Source: Halobacterium rubrum (lineage in GTDB: Archaea; Halobacteriota; Halobacteria; Halobacteriales; Halobacteriaceae). Taken from it: a DNA stretch of 64,000 nucleotides. Shown here piece after piece: positions 1-8,602 of this stretch; position 1 is the first letter of the stretch, and the number at the start of each line of letters is the position of its first letter. A model generated the notes under the pieces. That model searched no databases, was not told the origin of the DNA, and saw nothing but the letters and a program-made list of their open reading frames with translations. The position numbers and the translations under genes were made by a program. Where the stretch lies: NCBI RefSeq assembly GCF_021729015.1, contig NZ_JAJQQZ010000001.1, forward strand, positions 868,001 to 932,000, written 5' to 3'.

Positions 1-798
1 CATGTGCTCGCGGGTGGTCTTCGTCGGGCCGTCGTCGGCGGCCACCGTCAGCAGCCCGTAGTCGAGCTTCTGGCCGACCAGCCCCCGGATGGTCGTCGAC
101 AGCCACGGCTCGTGGCCGACCGTGTCCACGAACGACACCACGCGGTCGGCGGCCTCCACGACCGCCGCCCGCTCGTCCTTGCGGTCCGGATTCCGCACGC
201 GCAGCGGCCCGTCGCCGTCGAAGCCGTAGACCCCGTACGAGAGGTCCGCCGACAGCCCGCGCTCGACCTCGTGGGGCTGCACGTCGAGGAAGCCCCGGGT
301 ACTGCCGTCGCCGTCGTCGGCGTCGCCGGTGACGAGGCTGCCGACGAGCGTCGACTTCCCGTGGTCGACGTGGCCCGCCGTCCCCACGATGATGTGGTCG
401 TCGTCGGGCGTCAGCGACCCGCCCTCGTGAATCGTCGCGACGCCGACGATGCCCTCCTCCGCGTCGTCGCCGTTCTCGCTGACGCTGTCGACGCCCCACG
501 TCTGGACGTCCGCGATGTGCGCGCCCGCCTCCTCGGCCAGCAGGCTCAGGACGTCCATCGACTCCGAGAACGTCTCCGGGCTGACCCCGGCGAGCCCGCC
601 GTCGTCGGTGACGCCGAGCACGTACTCCGCCTCGCCGTCCCCGGAGAGCACGCGGTGCCGGAGCTGCGCGGCGAGGCTCTCGAGCCGGCCGTCCGAGAGG
701 TGGACATCCCGGCTGAACCGCTCCTTGAACTCGACGCTTCCGCCCTCCCGCTCGCCGCGCTCGAGCGCGGCGGACAGTCGGGCGCGGTCGCGTCCCAT
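1..798 (-). CDS. GTPBP1-like translational GTPase, C-terminus cut by window edge
   Basis: The gene runs off the left edge, so only the first 266 residues are visible. The GTP-binding P-loop reads GTAGHVDHGKST at about residues 138-149, and a switch II motif DTVGHEPW lies at about 224-231. The long N-terminal part before the G domain (SVEFKERF..., EYVLGVTDDG) fits archaeal proteins related to eukaryotic GTPBP1/GTPBP2, a branch of the EF1A/SelB superfamily. This is the group I would assign rather than EF1A, because EF1A begins almost at its P-loop. The start is the ATG at 796-798. Its role in haloarchaea is not known to me; a translation or ribosome-rescue role is inference. Confidence 0.8.
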   Translation of the reverse strand, partial: MGRDRARLSAALERGEREGGSVEFKERFSRDVHLSDGRLESLAAQLRHRVLSGDGEAEYVLGVTDDGGLAGVSPETFSESMDVLSLLAEEAGAHIADVQTWGVDSVSENGDDAEEGIVGVATIHEGGSLTPDDDHIIVGTAGHVDHGKSTLVGSLVTGDADDGDGSTRGFLDVQPHEVERGLSADLSYGVYGFDGDGPLRVRNPDRKDERAAVVEAADRVVSFVDTVGHEPWLSTTIRGLVGQKLDYGLLTVAADDGPTKTTREHM

Positions 799-875
799 GC
801 TGCCGCGTTAGGGACTACCAGACAAAAGCCTTCCCCGGGTTGTGCTCCGGAGCCCTCCGGAGACGCCCGAATCCG

Positions 876-1490
876 CTACGGCCAGTCGAGGTCGTCGACC
901 GCGTCGGCGAGCTGTCCGCCGTCGTATCTCGCTCGCGCCCAGCCCGCGTCTGCCGCACCGTCCACGTCGGCGTCGGCATCCCCCACGAGGGCGTACGCGT
1001 CGGCGGGCAGCCGGCGTTCGGCGAGGTCGAACGGCGCCGGGTCGGGCTTGTGTGCGCCCGCCTCGTACGCCGTCACGACCGCGTCGACGTGCTCGGTGAG
1101 TCCTGCGGCCGCGAGCTTCGCGCGCTGCCACTCGGGAACGCCGTTCGTCAGTACGCCGACCGCGTTGTCGTCGTCGTCGCCGAGCCGTTCGAGCGTCGCC
1201 GCTGCGTCCGGCGTCGGCGCTGTCGCTGCCACCTCGGCGTCCAGCAGCGCCCCGACGGTCTCCTCGACGCCGTACCCGAAGTCGGTCTCGGCGCGCAAGT
1301 GCTCGACCCCGCCCCGGTAGGGCGCCGGCCGGCAGGCCCGGAACTGCTCGACGAACCCCTCGCTGTACGTCTCCAGCCACTCGTCGGGGCTCTCGCCGGC
1401 CACTCGCTGGAAGGCGTCGGCCAGCGCCGCCTCGATGGAGGGCCGGGTGTGGACGAGCGTCCCGTCGAGGTCGAAGTAGATAGCGCGCAC
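876..1490 (-). CDS. HAD-superfamily hydrolase (phosphatase-like)
   Basis: About 204 residues. HAD motif I is at the extreme N-terminus (FDLDGTLVHTRP), with motif II in VGVLTNG. The Lys of motif III and the acidic pair of motif IV follow in AYEAGAHKPDP and LVGDADADV. An alpha-helical cap lies between motifs I and II. This is the layout of phosphoglycolate-phosphatase/haloacid-dehalogenase type small-molecule phosphatases; the substrate cannot be read from sequence. I chose the GTG at 1488-1490 because it puts motif I right after the start. A GTG eight codons upstream (1514) is possible. It ends shortly before the convergent shadow region of the GTPase gene. Confidence 0.85.
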   Translation of the reverse strand: MRAIYFDLDGTLVHTRPSIEAALADAFQRVAGESPDEWLETYSEGFVEQFRACRPAPYRGGVEHLRAETDFGYGVEETVGALLDAEVAATAPTPDAAATLERLGDDDDNAVGVLTNGVPEWQRAKLAAAGLTEHVDAVVTAYEAGAHKPDPAPFDLAERRLPADAYALVGDADADVDGAADAGWARARYDGGQLADAVDDLDWP

Positions 1491-1521
1491 GCACACACCT
1501 CGCGCCGCAGCCACCGTAAAG

Positions 1522-2034
1522 CTACGCGTCGCGCTTCAGGCGCTCGTAGGCCTCGTTCACGCGGGAGAACGCCTCTGCGTCCCCGCCGCGGTCGGGGTGT
1601 AGCTCCCGGGCCTTCTCCCGGTAGGCCTGCTTGACGGCGTCGCCGCTCGCGCCCGGCTCCAGGTCCAGCACCCGGTAGTCCTCGGGGCGCGGCCGGTCGT
1701 CGGCCACGCCGTCGGCGAACTGGCCGCTCTCCGTCGAACGCTGGTCGCCCCGCGCCCGTCCCTGCCGGCCGCGCTCCCCGCGCGGCCCCGTGCCGGCCGT
1801 CCGGCCGTCCCGGAACGACTCCCGGCTCGCCCGCTTCCGGGCGGCCTGTCGCTGAAACACGGCCCGCCCCAGCCGCCCCGACGCGTGGTAGTAGAAGATG
1901 GCCGCCACGCCCCCGAACGGCACCGCCACCGAGAGCGCGACGGGGCTGTACACGACCGAGAGCACGCCGAAGACGACGCTACACACGCCGAAGACGCCAG
2001 TCAACCCCCACAGGAGGCTCCCGTCGGGTCGCAC
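1522..2034 (-). CDS. Membrane-anchored protein with C-terminal DnaJ domain
   Basis: The C-terminal 60 residues form a J domain ([20 protein letters not shown], then the hallmark ELHPDRGG loop). The HPD tripeptide that stimulates Hsp70 ATPase is intact. The N-terminus carries two hydrophobic segments ([19 protein letters not shown] and [18 protein letters not shown]) followed by a basic, low-complexity linker. No Gly/Phe or zinc-finger region is present, so this is a type III J protein that probably recruits DnaK to the membrane. The start is uncertain: GTG at 2034 is used here, GTG 2043 or a more upstream start to 2109 are open alternatives. Confidence 0.75.
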   Translation of the reverse strand: MRPDGSLLWGLTGVFGVCSVVFGVLSVVYSPVALSVAVPFGGVAAIFYYHASGRLGRAVFQRQAARKRASRESFRDGRTAGTGPRGERGRQGRARGDQRSTESGQFADGVADDRPRPEDYRVLDLEPGASGDAVKQAYREKARELHPDRGGDAEAFSRVNEAYERLKRDA

Positions 2035-2121
2035 GGTACACACTAGGGGACCGACCACCAAGGGTGTTGGCCTCCCCGCAGCGCCCGCACCATCAAGCAC
2101 CCCGAGCACGTAGGTGTACGT

Positions 2122-2319
2122 ATGAGTGTCACTGGCGTCTGTTCAGTCTGCGGCACCGCGAGCGCCCAGCGTGTCTGCGACCGCTGCGGGAACGTGGTCT
2201 GTGAGGACCACCACGACCCCCGCGGCGTCTGCACGGAGTGCGCCGCCGAGATCGGGGGCGGGCGCGAAGGGAACGTCGGCGACGACCCCAGCGGCCACGG
2301 TCCGGCCGGCCCGCGCTGA
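2122..2319 (+). CDS. Small zinc-finger protein (HIT-type/treble-clef-like)
   Basis: A 65-residue protein with a dense Cys/His pattern: CSVCG, CDRCG, CEDHH and CTEC, enough to bind two zinc ions in a cross-brace arrangement. The last 20 residues are glycine-rich and disordered. ATG at 2122 is the only sensible start and the gene is divergent from the J-domain gene. Haloarchaea carry many such micro zinc proteins and most have no assigned function. A role in protein or RNA contact is inference only. Confidence 0.7.
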   Translation: MSVTGVCSVCGTASAQRVCDRCGNVVCEDHHDPRGVCTECAAEIGGGREGNVGDDPSGHGPAGPR

Positions 2320-2358
2320 CGCCCCTGTGAGAGCCGCCCGGACTCCGTCGACGGCCGG

Positions 2359-3162
2359 CTACCGGTACTGGTTCAGGCGCTCTCGGAGCGTCCGGGCCGC
2401 GTCGCCGGCGGCTGCGGCCCACTCCGGCGAGTGCTCGCCCGCGAAGATGATGCCCCGCGTCGAGTTCACCAGCCCGACGCCGTCGTCGTTCAGGCCGTAC
2501 TCGACGGCAGTCTCGGCGTCCCCGCCCTGTGCGCCGACCCCGGGCACGAGGAACGGGAGTTCGGGCACGCGCTCCCGGATGGCTTCGAGCTCGTCGGGCG
2601 CGGTCGCGCCCACGACCAGCCCGACGTTCCCGTACTGGTCGTTCCAGTCGGCCGCGCGCTCGGCGACGTGCTCGTAGAGCCGCCGGTCGTAGGCCGCCAG
2701 TTCGAGGTGCTGGAAGTCCATCCCGCCGGGGTTCGACGTCCGGCAGAGCACGAACACGCCCGCGTCCTCCCGGGAGAGGAACGGCTGCAGGGCGTCCTCG
2801 CCGAGGTAGGGATTCACCGTGACGGCGTCGACGTAGTCCAGAATTTCGGCGTACTGGCGGGCCGTGTTTCCGATGTCCGCGCGCTTGGCGTCCAGCAACA
2901 CGGGGACGTCTTTCCCGTGGGCGTACGCCACCGTCTCCCGGAGCGCCCGCCACCCGTCGGCGTCCTCGTAGAACGCGGCGTTCGGCTTGAACACCGCCGC
3001 GTGCTCGTGGGTCGCGTCGATGATCCGTCGGTTGAACGCCCACCGCGGCAGGTCGGCGTCCTGTACCTCGTCGGGCAGCCGGTCGGTGTCCGGGTCGAGG
3101 CCGACGCTCACCACGGAGTCGGCCGCCTCGATGCGGGCCGCGAGGTCGTCGAAGAAGCTCAT
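2359..3162 (-). CDS. pyrF: Orotidine 5'-phosphate decarboxylase
   Basis: This 267-residue enzyme decarboxylates OMP to UMP, the last step of de novo pyrimidine synthesis. The N-terminus has SVGLDPD, the substrate-binding Lys follows in AVFKPN, and the catalytic signature is VLLDAKRADIGNTA (the Asp-Lys-x-x-Asp catalytic array). The phosphate loop is near the C-terminus in VNSTRGI. Length and motifs match the longer PyrF subfamily common in haloarchaea and actinobacteria. The start is the ATG at 3160-3162. On the minus strand GCTTTTGC lies about 26 nt upstream, so the mRNA is probably leaderless. Confidence 0.95.
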   Translation of the reverse strand: MSFFDDLAARIEAADSVVSVGLDPDTDRLPDEVQDADLPRWAFNRRIIDATHEHAAVFKPNAAFYEDADGWRALRETVAYAHGKDVPVLLDAKRADIGNTARQYAEILDYVDAVTVNPYLGEDALQPFLSREDAGVFVLCRTSNPGGMDFQHLELAAYDRRLYEHVAERAADWNDQYGNVGLVVGATAPDELEAIRERVPELPFLVPGVGAQGGDAETAVEYGLNDDGVGLVNSTRGIIFAGEHSPEWAAAAGDAARTLRERLNQYR

Positions 3163-3211
3163 ACGTTCGCGTCCCCGCAAACCAGCAAAAGCGATTCGCT
3201 TTCCCGGGCGG

Positions 3212-3586
3212 CTACGCCGACGCCGCCGCGCCGAGCACGTCCAGTGCGCGCTTCGCGGCGGCGCCGTACTCCACGAACACGACGAGCCGCGGCGGCTCGC
3301 TGGCCACCGGCCGGACCCGCAGCCCGGCGCCCGCGGCGGCCTCCCGCGCGGCGTCCAGCCCGCCGTACAGCTCCACGCGGACGCGGTCGGGCTGCACGAA
3401 CACGCGGGCCAGCTGCTCGCCGCCACAGGTCACGTCGTAGGCGCGCGCGCCGTCCGCCGTCGGCTCCACGTCCGGGTCCGCGTCGACGACGGCCAGCTCG
3501 TCGTACGGCGCCCGCTCGTGGCCCGTCACCTCACTCGACAGCAGCTCCGCGATGCGCTTCCCGTCGGTGATGCGGTCCTCGACCAT
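3212..3586 (-). CDS. Conserved haloarchaeal protein of unknown function
   Basis: A 124-residue soluble protein beginning MVEDRITDGKRIAELL. It alternates beta-strand-like stretches (ARVFVQPDRVRVELYGG, RLVVFVEYGAAAKRALDVL) and has no recognisable catalytic motif, signal peptide or membrane segment. I do not recognise a named family. It lies one base downstream of the DUF2240 gene's stop on the same strand, so the two are almost certainly co-transcribed, and it precedes pyrF. The context (ribosomal S8e, DUF2240, pyrF) is housekeeping. Confidence 0.7.
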   Translation of the reverse strand: MVEDRITDGKRIAELLSSEVTGHERAPYDELAVVDADPDVEPTADGARAYDVTCGGEQLARVFVQPDRVRVELYGGLDAAREAAAGAGLRVRPVASEPPRLVVFVEYGAAAKRALDVLGAAASA

Positions 3587-3587
3587 C

Positions 3588-4028
3588 TCAGAGTTCCTCC
3601 CGGGCCTTCTCGGCTGCGCCTGCCGGCTCCACGCCCTGGCGGCGCGCGTACACGACCGCCGCCGCGTCCGCCGTCACGCCGAGGTCGCCCTGCAACTGGT
3701 TGACCGCCGCGACCGTCTCCTGGCGGTCGAAGCCCTCGGCGACCAGCGCGTCCAGCGCGCGCTCGAACGCCGACCGCTCCTGGAACAGCGACGCGTCCGG
3801 CGAGAACCCCTCGGGAATCTCCACCTCACCCGGGTCGAAGGTCGCCTCCACGTCGCCGTCGACGCGCTCGACCAGCCCCTCGCCGTCGGCGACGTCCAGC
3901 AGCCGCTTGGCCTGGTCGGGGCTCATCCAGTCGCGGTCCAGCGACAGCGCCACCACGAACGCCTGCTCGGCGACCCGCGTCCGCCCCTTCTGCTTGAACG
4001 GCGCGGCCGCCGCGACCCGGAGACTCAT
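3588..4028 (-). CDS. DUF2240 family protein
   Basis: A 146-residue protein starting MSLRVAAAAPFKQKGR. It matches the archaeal DUF2240 family, which I recognise from the conserved APFKQKG opening and the SLDRDWMSPDQAKRLLDVAD segment. The middle resembles a winged-helix-like fold, and the C-terminal helix pair contains a UBA-like ERALDALVAEGFDRQETVAAV. No enzymatic motif is visible. The start at 4028 (ATG) is preferred over an ATG 7 codons upstream because it begins the conserved block. It is divergent from rps8e with an 86-base gap. Confidence 0.8.
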   Translation of the reverse strand: MSLRVAAAAPFKQKGRTRVAEQAFVVALSLDRDWMSPDQAKRLLDVADGEGLVERVDGDVEATFDPGEVEIPEGFSPDASLFQERSAFERALDALVAEGFDRQETVAAVNQLQGDLGVTADAAAVVYARRQGVEPAGAAEKAREEL

Positions 4029-4080
4029 ACCCGAGTGCAGCGCCGGCACGCGCCTAAACCCTGCGTTGTCGCCTAACCGA

Positions 4081-4090
4081 GTCTTTCAAG
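4081..4090 (+). promoter_or_regulatory. Probable TATA element of rps8e
   Basis: TCTTTCAAG centred about 29 bases before the rps8e ATG, so transcription should start only a few bases upstream of the start codon. Assigned by position and A/T content only. Confidence 0.4.
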
Positions 4091-4114
4091 TGCGTCCTGC
4101 GACTTCGTGGGAGT

Positions 4115-4489
4115 ATGCCATATCAGGGCCGCTCCAAGCGCTCGAAGACGGGCGCGCGACTGCGACCGCGCTCGAAGAAGAAGAAGAGCAAGATGGGCCG
4201 GGAGCCGACCGAGACCACCGTCGGCGAACCGCGGTTCCGCACGGTCGACGCGCGCGGCGGCACCGAGAAGGTCCGTGCGCTCTCCACGAACGTCGCGAAC
4301 GTCGCGACCGAGGGCGGCAGCGAGCGCGCGACTATCGAGGACGTCGTCGAGAACGACGCGAACCCGAACTACGCCCGCCGGAACATCGTCACGAAGGGCG
4401 CCGTCATCGAGACGGACGCCGGCACCGCCCGCGTCACCTCCCGCCCCGGCCAGGACGGGCAGGTGAACGCGGCGCTCGTCGACGAGTAA
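4115..4489 (+). CDS. rps8e: 30S ribosomal protein S8e
   Basis: A 124-residue archaeal S8e. The diagnostic basic N-terminus is MPYQGRSKRSKTGARLRP followed by a lysine cluster. The core runs KVRALSTNVANVA, and the C-terminal ARRNIVTKGAVIETDAGTARVTSRPGQDG is family-typical. The archaeal protein is shorter than eukaryotic S8. It belongs to the small ribosomal subunit and binds 16S rRNA. A TATA-like TCTTTCAAG lies at 4081-4090, so the transcript has almost no leader. It is monocistronic here and divergent from the DUF2240 gene. Confidence 0.95.
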   Translation: MPYQGRSKRSKTGARLRPRSKKKKSKMGREPTETTVGEPRFRTVDARGGTEKVRALSTNVANVATEGGSERATIEDVVENDANPNYARRNIVTKGAVIETDAGTARVTSRPGQDGQVNAALVDE

Positions 4490-4564
4490 CGACGGACCTC
4501 GTTCTTCTCGGCCGAGCGACTGCTGTTCGACGCTGTCGAGCGACTGCCCCGAACACGGCCCCGG

Positions 4565-4939
4565 TCAGTCGTCGGTGCTGCGCGTGATGTACTCCCGGGG
4601 AGCGTCGGTGGCGACTGGCACCGAGAGGTCGTCGACGCCGACTCTCGAGAGGTGTTCGTCGCAGAGCTGGAAGCCCGTGGTGGAGACGTCGTAGTCGACG
4701 TACGACACCGTTCGGCCCTCGGACTCGTAGGTCGAGGGGAGCCACTTGGGGAGCGCCCAGAAGCCGTCGCGGTCGCAGAACACGCACGTCTGGTCGTCGT
4801 GGTCGACGAGCTCGTCGCCGAGTTCGCCGAACTTCTCGGTCTCGCAGCGGACACAGAGGCCGCCGAGCTCCACGCCGGATTCGAGTTCGACGACGACGCG
4901 GTTGTACCCGCTCGGTTTCTCGCAGACGACACAGTCCAT
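4565..4939 (-). CDS. Haloarchaeal multi-CxxC putative zinc protein
   Basis: A 124-residue protein with cysteine pairs MDCVVC (residues 3-6), LCVRC and TCVFC, and a terminal QLCDEHL, enough for two zinc sites. The region in between is acidic with aromatic residues (FWALPKWLPSTYESEG). I do not know the function; the pattern resembles small haloarchaeal zinc-ribbon proteins. A minus-strand A/T-rich box (TTTACTTAA, about 4980-4988) sits about 45 bases upstream of the ATG at 4937-4939, implying a leader of roughly 20 bases. Confidence 0.75.
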   Translation of the reverse strand: MDCVVCEKPSGYNRVVVELESGVELGGLCVRCETEKFGELGDELVDHDDQTCVFCDRDGFWALPKWLPSTYESEGRTVSYVDYDVSTTGFQLCDEHLSRVGVDDLSVPVATDAPREYITRSTDD

Positions 4940-4979
4940 GTGGGTCCCTCGTGCTCCGGATTACTGGCATCAAACTGGG

Positions 4980-4988
4980 GTTAAGTAA
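4980..4988 (-). promoter_or_regulatory. Probable TATA box of the multi-CxxC protein gene
   Basis: Reads TTTACTTAA on the minus strand in an otherwise GC-rich context. Its centre is about 45 bases before the start codon of the gene ending at 4565. Inferred from composition and spacing. Confidence 0.4.
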
Positions 4989-5343
4989 AGATTACTATGC
5001 GCACAGTGCATTCTACGTTCTGGCGCGGTCTCCGGCCGGCTACGGTTCGTTTCGACTGTAACTCCGGGGACGGCGCCGGTTTCGATTCGGTTCTGCCGTC
5101 CACCGGACCGCAGTCTTGCGTTTCCCGTGGAGGCCGACAGACAGCGAACAGGTATTATCGTTATCACGTCTGAACATCGAACTGGCCGCCGGTCTCCCGG
5201 CCGTCGAAACTCCGGGCAGGCGCCGAGCGGGACAGCGATGGTGAATATGTTCGGTCAGACACCCTGTCTGACGCTCGTGCGACACGTTTCGACTGGACGG
5301 CCAGAATCAGCGGCCACGAGTTTCCCGCTCTCGGTTCAGCGTG

Positions 5344-5362
5344 CGCGCGGCTTCGCCGCGCG
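5344..5362. repeat. GC-rich perfect hairpin downstream of cdc48
   Basis: Arms CGCGCGGC and GCCGCGCG around the loop TTC. It lies about 40 bases past the cdc48 stop codon (cdc48 is on the minus strand). It may act in 3'-end formation or protection, but no clear U-tract follows, so I do not call it a terminator. Confidence 0.6.
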
Positions 5363-5369
5363 TTTCTCT

Positions 5370-5392
5370 GCGAGCGAACGAAGTGAGCGAGC
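5370..5392 (+). repeat. Single GA-type interrupted palindrome
   Basis: 23 bases. The left half reads GC GA GC GA AC, then GAA, then the right half GT GA GC GA GC. GC and AC/GT steps pair in Watson-Crick fashion, and each GA step faces a GA step as a tandem G.A mismatch, closing on a GAA triloop. The same design is found in the array at 44454-44753. It lies about 10 bases after the cdc48 stop. Confidence 0.65.
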
Positions 5393-5400
5393 TGGAGAGT

Positions 5401-7629
5401 TTATTGGAACCCGATGTGTTCGCTGCCACGGCGGCCGCTCGCGTCGGGCGCCTGACTGCCCTTGAACTGCTCTTCGACCTGGTCGTAGTAGTCCATGAGC
5501 TCGTCCGTGATCGTCGGCCGGACGTTCTCCATCGCCTGCCGGAAGTGTGACATCCCGACGTCCTCGGCGTCGTCGTCCTCGCGCAGCGCCTCGATGGCGG
5601 CCTCCCGCGCGATGTTCGCGAGGTCGCTGCCCACGTAGCCGTCAGTTCGTTCCGCGAGCTCGCGCAGCGAGACGTCGGCCGCCAGCGGCGTGTCCTGCGT
5701 GTGGATCTTCAGGATCTGCTCGCGGCCCTCGACGTCCGGCTGCCCGACCTGCACGAGCCGGTCGAAGCGGCCGCTCCGGATGAGCGCCGGGTCGATGATG
5801 TCCGGGCGGTTCGTCGCCGCCACGACCATCACTTCCTCCATCTCCTCGAGGCCGTCGAGCTCCGTGAGGAGCTGGTTGACGACGCGCTCGCTGACGTTGT
5901 TCCCGCCGCTCTGGCCGCGGCCGGGTGCGAGGCTGTCCAGCTCGTCGAAGAATATGACGGTCGGCGCAACCTGCCGGGCCTTCCGGAACGTCTGTCGGAT
6001 GGCCTTCTCGCTCTCGCCGACCCACTTCGACAGCAGCTGGGGGCCCCGCACCGAGATGAAGTTCGCGTTCGTCTCGTTGGCGACGGCTTTCGCCATCAGC
6101 GTCTTCCCGGTGCCCGGCGGCCCGTACAGCAACACGCCGGCCGGCGGTTCGACGCCCATCCGCCGGAACTTCTCCGGCTGGTTCAGCGGCCACTCGACGG
6201 ACTCCTTGACGTTGTCTTTCGCGTCCGTGAGCCCGCCGACGTCGTCCCACGTGACCTTCGGTAGCTCCACGAGGACCTCCCGCATCGCCGACGGCTCGAC
6301 CTCGCTGAGCGCGCCCTTGAAGTCCCGGCGCTTGACGATCATGCGGTCGATGAGGCTCGGCGGGATGTCCTCCTCGTCGAGGTCGATCTCCGGGAGGTAG
6401 CGCCGGAGCGCGCGCATCGCCGCCTCCTTGGTCAGGCTCTCGATGTCCGCGCCGACGAAGCCGTGCGTGTCGTCGGCCAGCGTCGAGAGGTTCACGTCGT
6501 CGCTCAGCGGCATGCCCCGGGTGTGGATCTTCAGGATCTCCTCGCGACCGACCTCGTCCGGGACGCCGATCTCGATCTCGCGGTCGAACCGGCCGGGCCG
6601 GCGGAGCGCGGGGTCGACGGCGTCGACGCGGTTCGTCGCCGCGATGACGATGACCTGCCCGCGGCCCTCCAGCCCGTCCATCATCGTCAACAGCTGGGCG
6701 ACGACCCGGCGCTCGACCTCGCCGGTGACGTCCTCGCGCTTGGGTGCGATGGAGTCCAGCTCGTCGATGAAGATGATGGAGGGCGACTCCTCTTTGGCGT
6801 CCTCGAAGATCTCCCTGAGCTGTTGCTCGGACTCGCCGTAGTACTTCGAGATGATCTCCGGGCCGGCGATGGAGAAGAAGCTCGCCGACGTCTCGTTGGC
6901 GACGGCTTTCGCCAGCAGCGTCTTCCCGGTACCCGGTGGTCCGTGTAGCAACACCCCCTGTGGCGGCTCGATGCCGAGCTTCTGGAAGATCTGGGGGTGT
7001 TTCATCGGGAGCTCGACCATCTCCCGGACGCGCTGGATCTCGTTCTCGAGGCCGCCGATGTCCTCGTACGTGATGCCGCCGCCGGTGCGCTCGAAGCCAC
7101 TGATGGGCTCCTCGCGCAGCTCGACTTCGGTGTCTTCGGTGACGAGGCAGACGCCTTCGGGCTCCGTCTCGACGGCGATGAGCGGGATGGCCTGTCCGGG
7201 CGACCGCATGAAGGGGTGGTTTGTCGACGACATCACCGGGACGATGTCGCGCGCGACGACCGGCCGCTTCAGAATCTGGCGTTTCACCATGCCGGCGGCG
7301 TCGCTGCCGAACTGGACGCTGGCCTCCTCGGGTGGCGCGAGGACGAGTTTGTCGGCCTTCTCCGCTTCCGCCTTCCGGATCTCCACGCGCTCGCCGATGC
7401 CGACGTCGGCGTTCTGGCGGGTGAAGCCGTCGATGCGGATGGTGTCGGTGTTCCAGTCCTGGCGGTCGGCGCGCCAGACCTTCGCGGCCGTCGTCTCGGC
7501 CCCCTCTATCTCGATGATGTCACCCGGGCTGAGTTTGAGATGCAACAGGGTGTCGGGGTCGAGGCGCGCGATGCCCCTCCCCGAGTCGTTCGGGTAGGCT
7601 TTCGCGACCTCAAGTTGGACTTCGTTCAT
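5401..7629 (-). CDS. cdc48: AAA+ ATPase of the CDC48/VAT family
   Basis: A 742-residue unfoldase with the classic N-D1-D2 layout. The N domain (residues 1-185) has the double-psi beta-barrel start [21 protein letters not shown]1 has Walker A GPPGTGKT near 228, pore loop KYYGESE, and Walker [14 protein letters not shown]2 has a second Walker A ([14 protein letters not shown]), pore loop KWVGESE, and Walker [13 protein letters not shown]. Arg fingers are present in both domains ([16 protein letters not shown]). It extracts and unfolds proteins, probably feeding the 20S proteasome. The C-terminus EHIGFQ lacks the HbYX motif used for proteasome docking. Start ATG at 7627-7629; AAAGTACTTC about 50 bases upstream is a plausible TATA. 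Confidence 0.96.
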   Translation of the reverse strand: MNEVQLEVAKAYPNDSGRGIARLDPDTLLHLKLSPGDIIEIEGAETTAAKVWRADRQDWNTDTIRIDGFTRQNADVGIGERVEIRKAEAEKADKLVLAPPEEASVQFGSDAAGMVKRQILKRPVVARDIVPVMSSTNHPFMRSPGQAIPLIAVETEPEGVCLVTEDTEVELREEPISGFERTGGGITYEDIGGLENEIQRVREMVELPMKHPQIFQKLGIEPPQGVLLHGPPGTGKTLLAKAVANETSASFFSIAGPEIISKYYGESEQQLREIFEDAKEESPSIIFIDELDSIAPKREDVTGEVERRVVAQLLTMMDGLEGRGQVIVIAATNRVDAVDPALRRPGRFDREIEIGVPDEVGREEILKIHTRGMPLSDDVNLSTLADDTHGFVGADIESLTKEAAMRALRRYLPEIDLDEEDIPPSLIDRMIVKRRDFKGALSEVEPSAMREVLVELPKVTWDDVGGLTDAKDNVKESVEWPLNQPEKFRRMGVEPPAGVLLYGPPGTGKTLMAKAVANETNANFISVRGPQLLSKWVGESEKAIRQTFRKARQVAPTVIFFDELDSLAPGRGQSGGNNVSERVVNQLLTELDGLEEMEEVMVVAATNRPDIIDPALIRSGRFDRLVQVGQPDVEGREQILKIHTQDTPLAADVSLRELAERTDGYVGSDLANIAREAAIEALREDDDAEDVGMSHFRQAMENVRPTITDELMDYYDQVEEQFKGSQAPDASGRRGSEHIGFQ

Positions 7630-7837
7630 GGTTGGAGACTGCGGGGTTAGTTCCGAGTCCGGCGGCCCGACAGAAGTACTTTCCGTCGATTCGCGTGGAC
7701 CCGGGCGTGCGAATAGATAGCATGGTTGGACTCAAAGGTGTGCCGGATGCGCGTGGTTCTGCCGCGGCCCTGCCGACTGACCGGCAGTCCGTGCGCCGAG
7801 ACGAGGATTTTTGGTCCCGGCTCCGAGGGAGAGGCCT

Positions 7838-8602
7838 ATGGACGCACTCGTCGTCGGCGGCACCGGCCTGCTCGGCTCCGCGGTCGTCTCCCGGACCGGC
7901 GGGACGGCCGCCTCCCGGCAGACCGGCTTCGACTTCTTCGACGACGACCCCCGCGACCTCGTGGCGGCCCACGACCCGGACGCCGTCGTCGTCGCCGCGA
8001 CGGTCGAACGCCAGTCCGTCCCCATCCCCGAGTACGTCGACGCCGTCGGCGCGTTCGTCGACGCCTGCGCGGACTGCCGGCTCGTCTACGTCTCCAGCGA
8101 CGCCGTCTTCGACGGCAGCGACGGCCGCTACGAACCCGACGACGTCCGGACGCCGAGAGACGACTACGGTCGCCGCCTCCAGGTGTTCGAGGACCAGGTC
8201 GGGAGCCACGACGACGGCATCGTCGTCCGCCCCAGCTACGTCTACGCCGCCGACCCGCTCTCGCCCCGGCTCGCCGACGCCCGGGGCGCGCTCGCCGACG
8301 GTGGAGCCGACGAGCACTACGACGACGTCTACCGCAGCCCGGCGCACGTCGAGGACGTCGCTGCTGTGGTCACCGAACTCGCCGCCGGCCACTGGGACGG
8401 GGTGTTCCACGTGCCCGGTCCGCGGCTGAGCGTCTACGAGTTCCACGAGCGCGCGCTGTCGGCGCTCGGCGTCGACACCAGCGCTCTCGAAGCCGTCGAA
8501 GCTCCCGAGGACGGGCCCGTCGCCCGTGACCGGTCCCTCGCCGGCCCGCGGTTCGAGACGGCACTCGACGCCACCGTCCGCCCGCCGTCCGACGCGCTCT
8601 AG
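7838..8602 (+). CDS. NAD(P)-dependent sugar-nucleotide reductase/epimerase-like (RmlD type)
   Basis: 254 residues with a Rossmann N-terminus (ALVVGGTGLLGSAVV). The Ser of the extended-SDR triad is in VYVSSDAVFDG, and later motifs are VVRPSYVY and SPAHVEDVAAVV. This fits RmlD-like dTDP-4-dehydrorhamnose reductase relatives. The YxxxK pair is not obvious (DDYGRRLQVFE sits at that place with R for K), so activity may be altered. The ATG at 7838 directly follows a TATA-like GATTTTTGG at 7806-7814, giving a near-leaderless mRNA. Its stop codon overlaps the stop of the convergent gene by two bases. Confidence 0.8.
   Translation: MDALVVGGTGLLGSAVVSRTGGTAASRQTGFDFFDDDPRDLVAAHDPDAVVVAATVERQSVPIPEYVDAVGAFVDACADCRLVYVSSDAVFDGSDGRYEPDDVRTPRDDYGRRLQVFEDQVGSHDDGIVVRPSYVYAADPLSPRLADARGALADGGADEHYDDVYRSPAHVEDVAAVVTELAAGHWDGVFHVPGPRLSVYEFHERALSALGVDTSALEAVEAPEDGPVARDRSLAGPRFETALDATVRPPSDAL

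Larger units (their letters stand above)
4940..5400. other. Gene-free region between cdc48 and the zinc protein gene
   Basis: No convincing coding frame. It holds the minus-strand TATA-like box at 4980-4988. At 5344-5362 there is a strong GC hairpin (8-bp stem, TTC loop). At 5370-5392 there is a GA-type interrupted palindrome, both just downstream of the cdc48 stop codon. The central part (5040-5300) shows nothing I can assign. Confidence 0.6.

Noticed and set aside
4-1320. 438-residue plus-strand frame
   Set aside because: It is the antisense shadow of the GTPase and HAD genes, composed of Arg/Ala/Val typical of high-GC antisense frames.
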